64,000 bases of DNA. It comes from Ktedonobacteria bacterium. GTDB lineage: Bacteria > Chloroflexota > Ktedonobacteria > Ktedonobacterales > JACDGC01. This document shows, in pieces, positions 18,000 through 27,135 of this stretch; position 1 is the stretch's first letter; the number at the start of each line of letters is the position of its first letter. Location of the stretch: positions 104,402 through 168,401 of the forward strand of contig DAIDGU010000053.1 in NCBI GenBank assembly GCA_027459785.1, given 5' to 3'. The position numbers and the translations under genes were made by a program. The notes below the pieces were generated by a model that saw only the letters and a list, made by a program, of their open reading frames with translations, was not told the origin of the DNA and did not search any database.

Positions 18000-18079
18000 T
18001 GAGGAGAATGCAGGGGCGGCAACCCGTTCAACGAGATCTATTCAGCTTTCTCATCAATAATAGGGGCGGATGAGGACGA

Positions 18080-20584
18080 TCACGCACGCTCATCAGGAAA
18101 AGCACGTTCGCTCGTGTGCTGCAACGGCAGGCGAAGCGTAAAAATAGCACCTGAACCTTCGGGAACATTGGCCACCGTCACCGTTCCCCCTAAACGTTCG
18201 GCCAGGCTGCGAACGAGGCTTAGCCCCAATCCAGTACCTCGTGTGCCACGATCGATTTCACGTTCCAGTCGCGTAAATTGCTCAAAGATGCGCTGCTGAT
18301 CTTGGGATGGGATACCTGGTCCCTCATCGCGCACACTGAGGGTAAAGTGGCCATCGGCGATGGTATACTGAAGGGTAATCGGGGTGGTAGGCGGTGAATA
18401 TTTCACAGCGTTGCTGAGCAGATTGCGCATGATCTGCTCTATCATCTGGCGATCGGTCAGGATGCGCACCTCAGTTGCGCCAAAAACCTGGAACCGCTCA
18501 TGGCGCAGGGATGTTTCGGTTGAGATAAACATGCCCACGACCAGGTCCACCAATTCGGCAATCACCACTTCCTCCCAATGGACATCGGGATACCGCCCTA
18601 GTTCATATGTTTGTAGCATCAAGCGCATCATGGCTCCTAACGATTGTCCCTGCGTCGCTATTTGTTGCACGAACCGTCGAATGGTAGCGGGTTGTGCTTG
18701 CCACTCCTGATCGGTCATCTCTGCCAGTAAATCCGCATAGCCGACCATGCTGGCAAGTGGTGTTCGTAGCTCGTGGTGAATCGTTGCAACGATCTCGTCT
18801 TTGAAGCGCGCCATGTCTTCTTGTTGGGTTAATGCTGCGCGCAGCTCTTCGACCTTGCGCGAGTAATCGAGTGCGAGCGCGAAACGGTTCGTAAAACGTA
18901 CCAACCACTCCCGATCTGCACGACCGTAGGGCAAGCCATCACTGCGCTCTCCAAGTGCGACAATAGCTACCAGACGCTCAGGTGTTTGCACGGGAACCAG
19001 CAAGGACCACCCAAATTGCTCATCATGACAACGCGGCTCAACTTGCCAATCAGCAAGGGTACGCGGTGAAAACGTGATCGAACGCGGAGATAATCGCACC
19101 TCGCCTGCCAGCACAGTGAAGGCGTGATCATCGCGTCGATACACCGCTAAATGCTCTGTGGGGATGGCGTGGACAATGGCCAGGAGCATTTCCTGGCCGA
19201 CGACTTGTGGATCGGTCACCGCGATCTGAGCATGCGCGTTTTCTTGCAATAAGCGTCGATAGAGACCTACCTGCGTAAAAAGCTTTTGCTCAACGAACCA
19301 TTGTAGCGCCATCCAATTGGGTGGCCCCAGCAGTAGGATGCTCCACATGAGGCAGAACCCCAGCAACTCTGTATCGGGAGGCACACCGGGAAATTGCCAT
19401 TTGACGAGCGCCAGACCCGCGCCAGCAAGGGCGAATGATAGAAAAAAATAAATGGCGGGAATGATACTCTTGTAGATAAAAGTATCAAACGCGAGCAGTT
19501 GTCGCCGCAGCAAAACATACGCCAGTGCAAGCAATAAGATAATGACAGGGGTAACTATGAGTAAGGCAGAAACAACACTAATATCAATGTTAAAAAAATT
19601 AATTAAAATATAGAAGATTGAAAACGGGCCTAGAGCGATGAAAACAACAACGAACAGAAGTCGTGCTGTTTCATGATAAGATGACTTTGAACCAGCCAGA
19701 TTTCCAAGAGCAACCGCCAGGAGAATCGAAAGAAAATAAATCGAATAAATTTGATTAGATAAAGCAAACCAATTGCTATGTTGAAAAGGGGCAATACATG
19801 CCAGAATAAATTCGCACGCTGTAAGAATGTCACATGTCGTTAGCACAACAAGCCATACCCACACTAACCATCGCTGGAAAGGTCGCCGGGCCAAAGGTAA
19901 CACAAGCAGCACAATAAAAAGCCCTGCCAGGGAAGGAATCGTGACAAGCGGCGCTACCAGACTAAGTAGCAAAGCACTAGGGATTTGCGTGAGCGATGTT
20001 GGGATAAAACTTAGGGTCATGCCTGCGCTGCTGAGGAAGATCACTGTTAGCCAACCCGCAAGATCAAGTCGCGCATGAAGTAATACAATGAATGCCAACA
20101 GACAACTGAGGAGAGCGATGCTCAAATCAATCAAGGTGACAAAAAATGGGACACTAGGCAACGTTGCCGTAAATTGAGATGACTGAAGGCATTCTCCATC
20201 TGGTGAAGTAAGTACCACCATTTGCGCGGTATCGATTTGTTGTGCTGGTGTGGTCGCAGTTACGTCATTTAAGGTTGTTGATTGAGATGTGCGAAAGGCG
20301 CACACAGCATGGTTGACAAAATAAGAATAAGCATTTTTGTTATATTCGGCAGCAGCACTTGGATAAAGGATATCCCGAATTTGCCAGGAATAGATGAATG
20401 AACATGCTTCTTCCTGTAGACAGATCTGTTGGGCCTGCGGCTCCTGCCCTCCAAAGACGAATCCCCAGCGAGGGGTACCATTGATGTACAAAATAATGCC
20501 AAATAGGAGTACCAAAAGCTCGATACTCCCCAAAAACACTGCGCTTGGAAGACGACGTTGCCAGGTCGTCACCGGACGTTGCAT
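18080..20584 (-). CDS. Membrane sensor histidine kinase with GAF-like region
   Basis: 834 residues from the ATG at 20584, which has GAAAGGTC 8 nt ahead; the upstream GTG would overlap that site. One helix near the N-terminus, an extracellular stretch (~45-150), a multi-helix membrane block (~160-400), a GAF-like cytosolic region (~440-570), HisKA with the phospho-acceptor in HHELRTP (~600) and an HATPase domain with NLLSNAVKYSP, DEGPGIP and GTGLGLS boxes. It autophosphorylates on His and probably passes phosphate to the regulator encoded 14 bp upstream in the same operon. The signal is unknown. Confidence 0.9.
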   Translation of the reverse strand: MQRPVTTWQRRLPSAVFLGSIELLVLLFGIILYINGTPRWGFVFGGQEPQAQQICLQEEACSFIYSWQIRDILYPSAAAEYNKNAYSYFVNHAVCAFRTSQSTTLNDVTATTPAQQIDTAQMVVLTSPDGECLQSSQFTATLPSVPFFVTLIDLSIALLSCLLAFIVLLHARLDLAGWLTVIFLSSAGMTLSFIPTSLTQIPSALLLSLVAPLVTIPSLAGLFIVLLVLPLARRPFQRWLVWVWLVVLTTCDILTACEFILACIAPFQHSNWFALSNQIYSIYFLSILLAVALGNLAGSKSSYHETARLLFVVVFIALGPFSIFYILINFFNIDISVVSALLIVTPVIILLLALAYVLLRRQLLAFDTFIYKSIIPAIYFFLSFALAGAGLALVKWQFPGVPPDTELLGFCLMWSILLLGPPNWMALQWFVEQKLFTQVGLYRRLLQENAHAQIAVTDPQVVGQEMLLAIVHAIPTEHLAVYRRDDHAFTVLAGEVRLSPRSITFSPRTLADWQVEPRCHDEQFGWSLLVPVQTPERLVAIVALGERSDGLPYGRADREWLVRFTNRFALALDYSRKVEELRAALTQQEDMARFKDEIVATIHHELRTPLASMVGYADLLAEMTDQEWQAQPATIRRFVQQIATQGQSLGAMMRLMLQTYELGRYPDVHWEEVVIAELVDLVVGMFISTETSLRHERFQVFGATEVRILTDRQMIEQIMRNLLSNAVKYSPPTTPITLQYTIADGHFTLSVRDEGPGIPSQDQQRIFEQFTRLEREIDRGTRGTGLGLSLVRSLAERLGGTVTVANVPEGSGAIFTLRLPLQHTSERAFPDERA

Positions 20585-20598
20585 TACTGATCGACCTT

Positions 20599-20982
20599 TC
20601 ACAAATGTATGTTAGCATCGGCAATGAGGCTATGAATACATGCCCGCACTTCGGCAAGCCGAAAGGGCTTGAACAGGTAGGTGTTCGCTCCCGCATCAAG
20701 GCCAGGTTTCATCTCAGCATCCGCAACCACATGCGCCGTGAGTAACACGATGGGAAACTGGTGGGATTGCACCTGACGCAAATAGCGCACCACATCAATC
20801 CCATCCATGCGGGTATCAGGCAAACGGATATCAATGATTGCTAGATCAAACACCACTTCCTGGGCAAGGTGTAACGCCGCAATGCCGGTTGTCGCCGTCC
20901 TGACCTCATACCCGTCACGCTGCAAACCAACGACCAAAATTTCGACGATGGCAGGATCATCGTCAACTACTAGAATGCGCAT
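20599..20982 (-). CDS. Single-domain response regulator paired with the sensor kinase
   Basis: 127 residues from the ATG at 20982 (AGAGGGGAT before it; an upstream ATG lacks one). A full receiver domain: VVDDD, LAIIDIRLP with the phospho-Asp, IVLLTAH and YLFKPF. The loop DTRMDG has an extra residue or two compared with the usual PGMDG. No output domain, so it signals by protein contact or is a phospho-relay step. It is the first gene of a two-gene operon with the histidine kinase, driven by the tandem promoters at 21051-21157. Confidence 0.88.
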   Translation of the reverse strand: MRILVVDDDPAIVEILVVGLQRDGYEVRTATTGIAALHLAQEVVFDLAIIDIRLPDTRMDGIDVVRYLRQVQSHQFPIVLLTAHVVADAEMKPGLDAGANTYLFKPFRLAEVRACIHSLIADANIHL

Positions 20983-21050
20983 CGCTCGATCCCCTCTGTA
21001 AACCACATACTCCCTAAGATCCCCATGACGGGGAGGAGACGCCTTCCTGC

Positions 21051-21079
21051 ATTGTTATGTAGGAAAAGAAGTATGTCAA
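21051..21079 (-). promoter_or_regulatory. Predicted promoter P2 of the regulator/kinase operon
   Basis: Minus strand TTGACA (21074-21079), 17 bp, AACAAT (21051-21056). Perfect -35, 4/6 -10. It lies between P1 and the regulator start at 20982. Confidence 0.45.
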
Positions 21080-21129
21080 TCACACTCAACCGCTATTCAG
21101 GGGACCCCACCATAATCTTTATCAAAAAC

Positions 21130-21157
21130 ATTATAACGGCAAATGAAGGTCTGTCAA
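21130..21157 (-). promoter_or_regulatory. Predicted consensus promoter P1 of the regulator/kinase operon
   Basis: Minus strand TTGACA (21152-21157), 16 bp, TATAAT (21130-21135): both hexamers are perfect. It points to the regulator starting at 20982, about 140 bp downstream. Confidence 0.65.
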
Positions 21158-21180
21158 GGATCATATAAGACGTTGTTTGC

Positions 21181-21774
21181 TCAAATGGAATCAGGCGGAG
21201 GTGGAAGAAAGGGCGGCAAATGTAGACTGGGATCATGACACGTGCAATCAGGGAAACGCGTGGGATCGCATTGATGCACAACGCGACCATGTGCTTTCCC
21301 ACCTGCCTTAGCCGTCCGCTCCAGGGCAAATTGGAGAGCGAGGAGTGGATTGTAGAGCGGAAGATGAGAATGGCTGCCCCAAAATCGAGTTGTTTCTTGT
21401 TTTACGCCATGCCGCGCCAAGTATTCAGCCACACCCCGTACCGAACTGAGATCATCATGACTCTGATGAAACAGATGCTGTTGAACTGTGGTTCCTTGGT
21501 GTGCCAAGACCGTTTCAATGCGTTCGATACGCTCACTCTGATCTTGGATAATTTTTTCCAGGCGATTGACCAGCGCGATGAGCGACTCAAGCTCTTCCAC
21601 AAGTTCCGGCTTTCCAGCGGCTTGCAACAATTCATTCGCGTCGATCCACCAGCGGCCATTGACCTGATGGGACGAAGGCAGCCATCCACGCTCAATCCAA
21701 TCGCGGATCGTTTGGGGATGGCGCTTAACAAACTTTGCTGCCGCTCCTAAACTCCGCAGCCAGCGCTCGCTCAT
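21181..21774 (-). CDS. Helix-turn-helix coiled-coil protein (MerR/excisionase-like)
   Basis: 197 residues from the ATG at 21774, preceded by GGCGAGGTGA. The N-terminal ~50 residues form a winged-helix DNA-binding unit of the MerR/excisionase type (AAAKFVKRHPQTIRDWIERG, then the wing and WWIDANEL). A coiled coil follows (~62-95, LVEELESLIALVNRLEKIIQ). The Pro-rich C-terminus has a Cys/His cluster (HQCDPTRFPDCTCH) that might bind metal. It is probably a transcription regulator, perhaps of itself and the divergent MFS/P450 operon whose promoter interleaves with its own. Targets are not shown by the sequence. Confidence 0.78.
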   Translation of the reverse strand: MSERWLRSLGAAAKFVKRHPQTIRDWIERGWLPSSHQVNGRWWIDANELLQAAGKPELVEELESLIALVNRLEKIIQDQSERIERIETVLAHQGTTVQQHLFHQSHDDLSSVRGVAEYLARHGVKQETTRFWGSHSHLPLYNPLLALQFALERTAKAGGKAHGRVVHQCDPTRFPDCTCHDPSLHLPPFLPPPPDSI

Positions 21775-21875
21775 GCATTCACCTCGCCTGGTATCGTGCC
21801 ACAGTTGGATAGCACGTACAAGGCGCGGGCAAGCAATAAAAACGAGGCTTACTCGCAACAAGATGATGTTTATCG

Positions 21876-21904
21876 ATTATAATACATGGATTATGATAAG
21901 GTAA
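21876..21904 (-). promoter_or_regulatory. Predicted promoter of the HTH regulator gene
   Basis: Minus strand -10 TATAAT (21876-21881) is perfect; a poor -35, TTACCT (21899-21904), lies 17 bp away. It is only ~20 bp from the divergent MFS promoter, so binding at one could affect both. Confidence 0.45.
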
Positions 21905-21925
21905 TGCTTAGCTTTTACAAACATG

Positions 21926-21954
21926 TTGACAAAGCGGGTGGTATCAGGTATACT
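21926..21954 (+). promoter_or_regulatory. Near-consensus promoter of the MFS/P450 operon
   Basis: TTGACA (21926-21931), 17 bp, TATACT (21949-21954). It would start transcription near 21961 and give an ~85-nt leader before the MFS transporter. Confidence 0.68.
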
Positions 21955-22047
21955 CGTAGTAAGCGAAAAGAAGGGCGTTGGCATAGGAAAAAAGGGTATC
22001 ACCCCCGTGGTAGAGATTACCTCTCTCAAGAAAAGGAAAAGTGTTTG

Positions 22048-23364
22048 ATGCAAACGACGAAAGATCTCGCTGCGTCCCCGCTTCACAAAGGGCAACCAGC
22101 ACCCCAATCGCCAAGATGGCGTTGGACGGCGTTTTTTGGCCTTACGATGATCTCCCTCTTGATCTTTTTCGACGCCGGTGAAGGGAACGCCTTGAGCGGG
22201 ATCTTGCCTCTGATCAAGCGAGACCTGCATTTGAACTTGCTCCAAGTCTTCATCCTGAGCTACGTATCCATTTTGTTTTACGCCGTTGGTGCCATTCCAC
22301 TAGCATTGCTTGCTGACCGCATCAAGCGTATGCCCATCATCGCGATTGGGGGTATGCTTGCTGGAATGGTCGTTGCCCTAACGAGTGTGGCCGCTGGCTC
22401 ATGGGGTGTGCTCGCAATATTGCGCGCCCTCTCCGGCGGCGGCGACGCCAGTTATTCGGCACCGTTACTTTCCGCCGGCACGGACTTTGTGCAGGAGCAA
22501 CAACGCACGGGTTTTATGGCATGGACGCTGATGCTGGGGGCTGCCGGGGCAGTTTTTGGTGCGGCGAGCGCTTCGCTCATCGCTGTTACGTTCGGTTGGC
22601 ATGCGGTCTTCTTGATCAACGGCTTCGTGATCATTTTCGTTTCGGCTGCTTTCTTTCTAGTCCGCGAGCCGCCACGTATGCTCTGTGAGAACGCCCCCCA
22701 CCTCACTCCTCAGATTGGCCGCCAAATCCTCCACGCGCTGCTCAATATACCGCTGTTACGCCTTTGCATTTTTGGCATGGCCGCATTTACGATCACCACG
22801 GCGACACTAGGGGGCGTGTTAAGCTTGTTCCTGTCTCAGAGCTACCACGTTCCAGCGATCTTGATTGGCACCGATGTCGGCATCGTCTTTTTGGGATCGG
22901 TCCCCGGCGCGCTGCTGAGCAGTTGGGTGGATTGGCTCCTGATCACGGTTTGGCACCGCGAGAGTAGCAACGTCATTGCTCCCGTGCGCAGCCGCACCCT
23001 TCTAGCAGGCATCGGAGCCAGCGCCGGCAGTATTCTGTTGATCCTGACACTGTGGCGCATGCCATCTCTGCCTAACTTCCTTCTGCTCGCTAGCAGTGCC
23101 AGCGCCTGCTTTGGTTGTGCTGCCGCCCCTATCCAAGCCCTCATCGCCACAGCTACCCCAGCCGCAAATCGCACAACGGGCTATATGATCCAAGGAGTCG
23201 TCGTCGCCATCATCGGTGCGGCACTGGCCCTTGCCTTTGGCTTTGTGGCCAATCAGCTGCATACCCTTTCGCTGGTCATGGGCATGGCAACCATCCCCAT
23301 GTTGGCCGCAGGGAGTGCTTTTTTGCTGGTCGGCACCCGTGCGCGGGAGGTGGCACATGTCTAA
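22048..23364 (+). CDS. Major facilitator superfamily transporter
   Basis: 438 residues from the ATG at 22048, after AAAAGGAAAAG. About 12 hydrophobic helices. The loop between helices 2 and 3 carries the MFS signature in the form LADRIKRMP. An IPL...LRALSGGGDAS stretch matches the region around helix 4. It moves a small solute across the membrane by proton or solute gradient; the family-level similarity is to drug or metabolite exporters, but the substrate is not visible. Its stop overlaps the P450 start by 8 bp, so the two are translated together and the transporter may export or import the P450 substrate or product. Confidence 0.88.
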   Translation: MQTTKDLAASPLHKGQPAPQSPRWRWTAFFGLTMISLLIFFDAGEGNALSGILPLIKRDLHLNLLQVFILSYVSILFYAVGAIPLALLADRIKRMPIIAIGGMLAGMVVALTSVAAGSWGVLAILRALSGGGDASYSAPLLSAGTDFVQEQQRTGFMAWTLMLGAAGAVFGAASASLIAVTFGWHAVFLINGFVIIFVSAAFFLVREPPRMLCENAPHLTPQIGRQILHALLNIPLLRLCIFGMAAFTITTATLGGVLSLFLSQSYHVPAILIGTDVGIVFLGSVPGALLSSWVDWLLITVWHRESSNVIAPVRSRTLLAGIGASAGSILLILTLWRMPSLPNFLLLASSASACFGCAAAPIQALIATATPAANRTTGYMIQGVVVAIIGAALALAFGFVANQLHTLSLVMGMATIPMLAAGSAFLLVGTRAREVAHV

Positions 23365-24667
23365 GCTCCCATTACCCCCTGGTACCCCTGGTTTGCCGGT
23401 CATCGGGGAGAGCGCTAAGTTGACATCCGCGCGATTTTTACCTTGGGTCCAACAACACTACGCTCGCTTTGGTCCCGTTTGGCACACGCGGATGCTCCTT
23501 CCCACCCGCGTCCCCCAAAGTTTCGAGATCGCCATGCTCGTCGGACCAGCGGCCCATCGTTGGGCAATGGTAGAACACTGGCGGGACCTTTCCTGGCATA
23601 CCGGTTATGAATTCCTCAACCCATTTTTTGAAAGCGGCATCCTCAATAGCGATGAGGAGGAACATGCGGCTGCTGTGAAGGCGGTAGCCCCTGTCTTCAA
23701 CAGTAACTACACGGAAGTGTATTTGCGTACCGTCTTATCGCTGTGTGAACAACAATTGGCGCTGTGGGGTACACAGGGAACACGCTTGCTTCGTGATGAT
23801 CTGCGTCTGATTACCCTGGGTAGCATCGAACGTATTCTGTTCGAGACCGACATGGAGGAAAACCAGCAGCGCCAGTTCAACACGCTGTGGATGACCTTTA
23901 TCGCCGGCCTGGCACAGATGCCCTGGCAACGCACCTATCGACAGGCACTACGAGCCAAACGAGCAATTGATCAGATCCTGGCCGCCTTGATCGTGCATGA
24001 GCAAACCCTGCTCAGCCAGGGACAACCGCGCACCAATGTTATTGCCAGTCTCTTGCGGGCGCGTGAGTATGGTGCCTACCGTCTGACCGATGCCGGAGTG
24101 ATGAGCCACATCAGGATGTTGGCCTTCGCCGGCCACGAGACGACGAGCTCGACACTGGAGTGGCTTATAGTCTACTTGGCTCGTGACCCGGCGCTTCAGA
24201 GCCAGGTACGTGTGGCCACCAACGCCTTCCTACGCTATGCAACCCCCCGCCACCAAGATCTCGCCTCATCCCTGGTGGACGCCGTCATCATGGAGGTGAT
24301 GCGCCTCCACCCGATGTTCCTGATGTTACGCGGCGTGACAAAAGATCTGGAATTCAACGGCTACCGAATACCTCAGGGCTGGATGGTGATGTTGTCACCC
24401 TTCGCTGCGCATCGCCTGCCAGAGGTCTTCCCAGAACCGGAACACTTCGATCACACACGCTTCCTCGCACCTCAGCAGGTGCCACCTTACGCCATGATCG
24501 CCTTCGGGGAAGGGAAGAGGAGTTGTCCGGGATCACATCTGGCGTGGACCATGATAAAACTGGTGCTAGCCAAGATCCTGCAGTTCTACGATCTCACCCT
24601 CGACCCAGCGACCTCGCTCACGTATTCAAGTGATCCGCCGCCCGTCGCCTACCAAAGTCGTGCCTAA
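23357..24667 (+). CDS. Cytochrome P450
   Basis: 436 residues from the ATG at 23357, inside the end of the MFS gene, preceded by GGGAGG. It shows the Pro-rich start PLPPGTPGLPVIGE, the I-helix oxygen motif AGHETTS (~257-263), the K-helix ExxR (EVMR, ~313) and the haem loop FGEGKRSCPG with the Cys ligand near residue 389. No N-terminal membrane anchor, so soluble as in most bacterial P450s. It is a haem monooxygenase needing an external ferredoxin and reductase, none of which is nearby. The start resembles CYP120/CYP51-like proteins, but the subfamily is not assigned. Substrate unknown. Confidence 0.93.
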   Translation: MSKLPLPPGTPGLPVIGESAKLTSARFLPWVQQHYARFGPVWHTRMLLPTRVPQSFEIAMLVGPAAHRWAMVEHWRDLSWHTGYEFLNPFFESGILNSDEEEHAAAVKAVAPVFNSNYTEVYLRTVLSLCEQQLALWGTQGTRLLRDDLRLITLGSIERILFETDMEENQQRQFNTLWMTFIAGLAQMPWQRTYRQALRAKRAIDQILAALIVHEQTLLSQGQPRTNVIASLLRAREYGAYRLTDAGVMSHIRMLAFAGHETTSSTLEWLIVYLARDPALQSQVRVATNAFLRYATPRHQDLASSLVDAVIMEVMRLHPMFLMLRGVTKDLEFNGYRIPQGWMVMLSPFAAHRLPEVFPEPEHFDHTRFLAPQQVPPYAMIAFGEGKRSCPGSHLAWTMIKLVLAKILQFYDLTLDPATSLTYSSDPPPVAYQSRA

Positions 24668-24687
24668 CGAGAAGGGATTTTCCTACA

Positions 24688-25176
24688 ATGCCTGATAGCG
24701 AACTGGCGATGATCAGTATTTTGCTGATAGACGCTGATGTTGCGCGAGGCGCATGGCTAGCTGAGATGCTACATACACAGAGGTTCACTCGGCAGCGTTG
24801 CAGAGTGGTGCGCTTTACCGATTGGCCATCTGCCACCCTCGAAGCAGCGGTCGTCACCATTATGGCGCTGGCTCCGCGCCCAGCCGTGGTCCTTGTCGAT
24901 GCTGAGCTGCCTCACGCCAGCGGGATAGTGCATGCCCTGGAACAGCGTGGCATGCGTACCATTGCCATTTCCCATGATAGCATCCTGGCAGACCCCAACC
25001 GGCAATGGAAGACAATGATGGCCAACGGCGGCGCGCAAGGCTATCTCGTCATTCCTGGCCTCAGCGAAATCTTGATTGTCACCCAGATTTACAGCATGGC
25101 GCTTTGCCAGCCCAATGAAAGGGCGATCACCCATGACCACTTCGACACCGGTGCCAACCATCCTCATCGTGGATGA
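24688..25176 (+). CDS. Degenerate receiver-domain protein
   Basis: 162 residues. The fold pattern of a response-regulator receiver is visible (ILLIDADVARG, VVLVDAELPHASG, RTIAISHD, GYLVIP), but the second acidic-pair residue is Ala and the conserved Lys is Ile. The phospho-acceptor Asp remains. It is likely an atypical receiver that is not phosphorylated in the normal way. The gene ends 44 bp inside the next receiver gene. The C-terminal ~15 residues are encoded in that overlap and may not be important. It begins 20 bp after the P450 stop, in the same operon. Confidence 0.68.
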   Translation: MPDSELAMISILLIDADVARGAWLAEMLHTQRFTRQRCRVVRFTDWPSATLEAAVVTIMALAPRPAVVLVDAELPHASGIVHALEQRGMRTIAISHDSILADPNRQWKTMMANGGAQGYLVIPGLSEILIVTQIYSMALCQPNERAITHDHFDTGANHPHRG

Positions 25177-25585
25177 TGATCCGGAGATCCAACGCTTTTT
25201 TGAGCAAGCCTTTCAGGACTATCCTGAGTATCGCCTGATCCTGGCCAGTGATGGCGCGCACGGGCTGGAAAGAGTAACAGAGGTACTTCCCGCCGTCGCC
25301 ATCATCGACCTCAACATGCCCAAATTGGGTGGCTACCAACTTGTACAGGCGCTACGCGGCGACCCTGATACCGCCGCGATACCACTGATCATTCTGTCAG
25401 CCCGCACACAGGCAAAGGATAAGCGGATGGCTGATCTACTCGGTGCAGATCTCTATCTGGAAAAACCAGTCGTGATCAGTGAGGTCATCGCCGCGATCCA
25501 GCGCGTGCTGCGCATCAATTCCAGCGAGCGTGCGCGGCACATGCGGCAAATCGCAGACGATCAGCCTAGCGGACAGGAGTATTAG
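25133..25585 (+). CDS. Single-domain response regulator
   Basis: 150 residues from the ATG at 25133, with GAAAGGG ahead. A complete receiver: IVDDDPEIQR, VAIIDLNMPKLGG with the phospho-Asp, IILSAR and YLEKP. A short tail after the receiver has no DNA-binding domain. It overlaps the degenerate receiver and is followed after 3 bp by a histidine kinase, its most likely partner. Confidence 0.88.
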   Translation: MTTSTPVPTILIVDDDPEIQRFFEQAFQDYPEYRLILASDGAHGLERVTEVLPAVAIIDLNMPKLGGYQLVQALRGDPDTAAIPLIILSARTQAKDKRMADLLGADLYLEKPVVISEVIAAIQRVLRINSSERARHMRQIADDQPSGQEY

Positions 25586-25588
25586 CCG

Positions 25589-26941
25589 ATGCACTCTGAC
25601 TATTTGCTCCCAACAAGTAGCAGCGCCTTTGCACGCTTGGCTTTGGCCGATCAGCGGCGCGCGACCTTGCGAGGGGGCGGTGGGGCGCTGTTGGTGACAG
25701 CGATGCTATGGCTGTGGCTGGTACCTTTGCCTTCGTTACTCTATTTGATCGGTTACATCGGCGCGGGCGCGCTGATGGGGGTGGGGTATTTCCTGAGTTG
25801 GCGCAGTCGTGTCATGACAGGTGCAACCTTGCTGTTGCTAGGCTACACCTATGCCGCCATCTTACTTCTCCCGACGGCACGACTCGACTGCGTAATCGCC
25901 ACCCTCGTCACGGCGGGCGCATTCATTCTGGCCTGTGATGCGCCCTTTTTGCGGGTTGCGCTAGCCGTCGGACTCACGTTGGGTGGCTTTACCCTGTGGC
26001 ATTGGCCTCCGCCAATAATCCCCTCCCGCCTCGCCCCGACTGCGCTGGTGCTTTTCTGGTTCAGCACCGGGATCGGGTTGGGCGGGATCGGCTGGTGCTA
26101 CGCGCGCCAGGTGGCGTATCTGCGCACACGATTGGGTATGGCCCAGCACGAGATCGTTCAGCAGCAGACGCTGGAAGCCACTAAAGATCTCTTCGTCGCT
26201 TCGATCAACCATGAACTGCGCACTCCGTTCATGGCGCTCATCGGCTATATCGACATTTTGAAGCATCGCTGGCCGACGATGCCGGATGACCGTCGCTCAA
26301 CCATCCTGACCGATTGCGAGCGTGTCGGGCGCAAGATCCGCCACCTGTTGGATCAGATCCTCAAAGTACGCGAAGTGCAAGGCTTGGCTGATTACCAACC
26401 TGTCCCCGTGAATGTGCGTGCGGCATGCCACGCCGCCATCGCCGAGGTACGCGCAGCGATGACCGACGAGATCGCACCGAGCGCTCTCGGTGATCGCGCT
26501 ATCAGCCTGCGTGTTCCCGACCTCATTATCCAGGGGGATGGCACCTATCTCCAACAGATTCTTGCGAATTTACTGACCAATGCTGTCAAGTATTCGCCGT
26601 CCGGTACTCCAATCGACATTGCCGCCGAGGCCAAGGCCGGCCAGGCGATCATCCAAGTTCGTGATTACGGTCTGGGGATTCCACCGGGCCAGCAACATAT
26701 CGTGTTCGAGCGTTTCACCCGCCTGCACCGTGACATCGCCAGTGCCGAGCGTAAGGGAACCGGTCTAGGCTTGTGGTTGTGCCGAGAGTATACCGAGGCG
26801 ATGCATGGCACCATCACCGTTGCAAGCCGTGGCATCGAGGGTGACGGCACGACATTCACCGTAACATTGCCTCTGGCTACACCAGAAACAGAAGGAGCAA
26901 AGCGAAATGCCCGACATGATGCACACACAGACGCTGGTTAG
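25589..26941 (+). CDS. Membrane sensor histidine kinase
   Basis: 450 residues. About six membrane helices (~28-180) without a large external loop suggest sensing within the membrane. HisKA has the acceptor in NHELRTPFMAL (~208). The ATPase domain has NLLTNAVKYSPSG, DYGLGIPPG and GTGLGLWLC boxes. It presumably phosphorylates the receiver encoded just upstream. RBS CAGGAG. Position after MFS and P450 suggests it controls or is controlled by their small-molecule substrate; that is inference. Confidence 0.9.
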   Translation: MHSDYLLPTSSSAFARLALADQRRATLRGGGGALLVTAMLWLWLVPLPSLLYLIGYIGAGALMGVGYFLSWRSRVMTGATLLLLGYTYAAILLLPTARLDCVIATLVTAGAFILACDAPFLRVALAVGLTLGGFTLWHWPPPIIPSRLAPTALVLFWFSTGIGLGGIGWCYARQVAYLRTRLGMAQHEIVQQQTLEATKDLFVASINHELRTPFMALIGYIDILKHRWPTMPDDRRSTILTDCERVGRKIRHLLDQILKVREVQGLADYQPVPVNVRAACHAAIAEVRAAMTDEIAPSALGDRAISLRVPDLIIQGDGTYLQQILANLLTNAVKYSPSGTPIDIAAEAKAGQAIIQVRDYGLGIPPGQQHIVFERFTRLHRDIASAERKGTGLGLWLCREYTEAMHGTITVASRGIEGDGTTFTVTLPLATPETEGAKRNARHDAHTDAG

Positions 26942-27122
26942 CACCTGTGCTCAGGCGCAAGAACACGTGGCCACAGCCCTAACGCTGATCCAACAGGTGC
27001 TGGCCGCCACCCAGCCAGGGGAGCCGATGGGCGAGGGCGCGCTCGCCCAGACGTATTTGGAGTTTGCACAGCAGCATCTCATAACCTATCAGCAGGAGTT
27101 CCACCAACAGATAACCCCGTGA
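26907..27122 (+). CDS. Small helical protein, unknown
   Basis: 71 residues starting 35 bp inside the histidine kinase end, with GAAGGAGC before the ATG. Gln/Ala/Leu-rich and helical (HVATALTLIQQVL, YLEFAQQHLITYQQEF), no membrane helix. It could be a phosphorelay or kinase-associated helical protein, but no histidine-phosphotransfer motif is recognised. Kept because of the good ribosome site and the tight operon. Confidence 0.55.
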   Translation: MPDMMHTQTLVSTCAQAQEHVATALTLIQQVLAATQPGEPMGEGALAQTYLEFAQQHLITYQQEFHQQITP

Positions 27123-27135
27123 GGAGGACACATCC

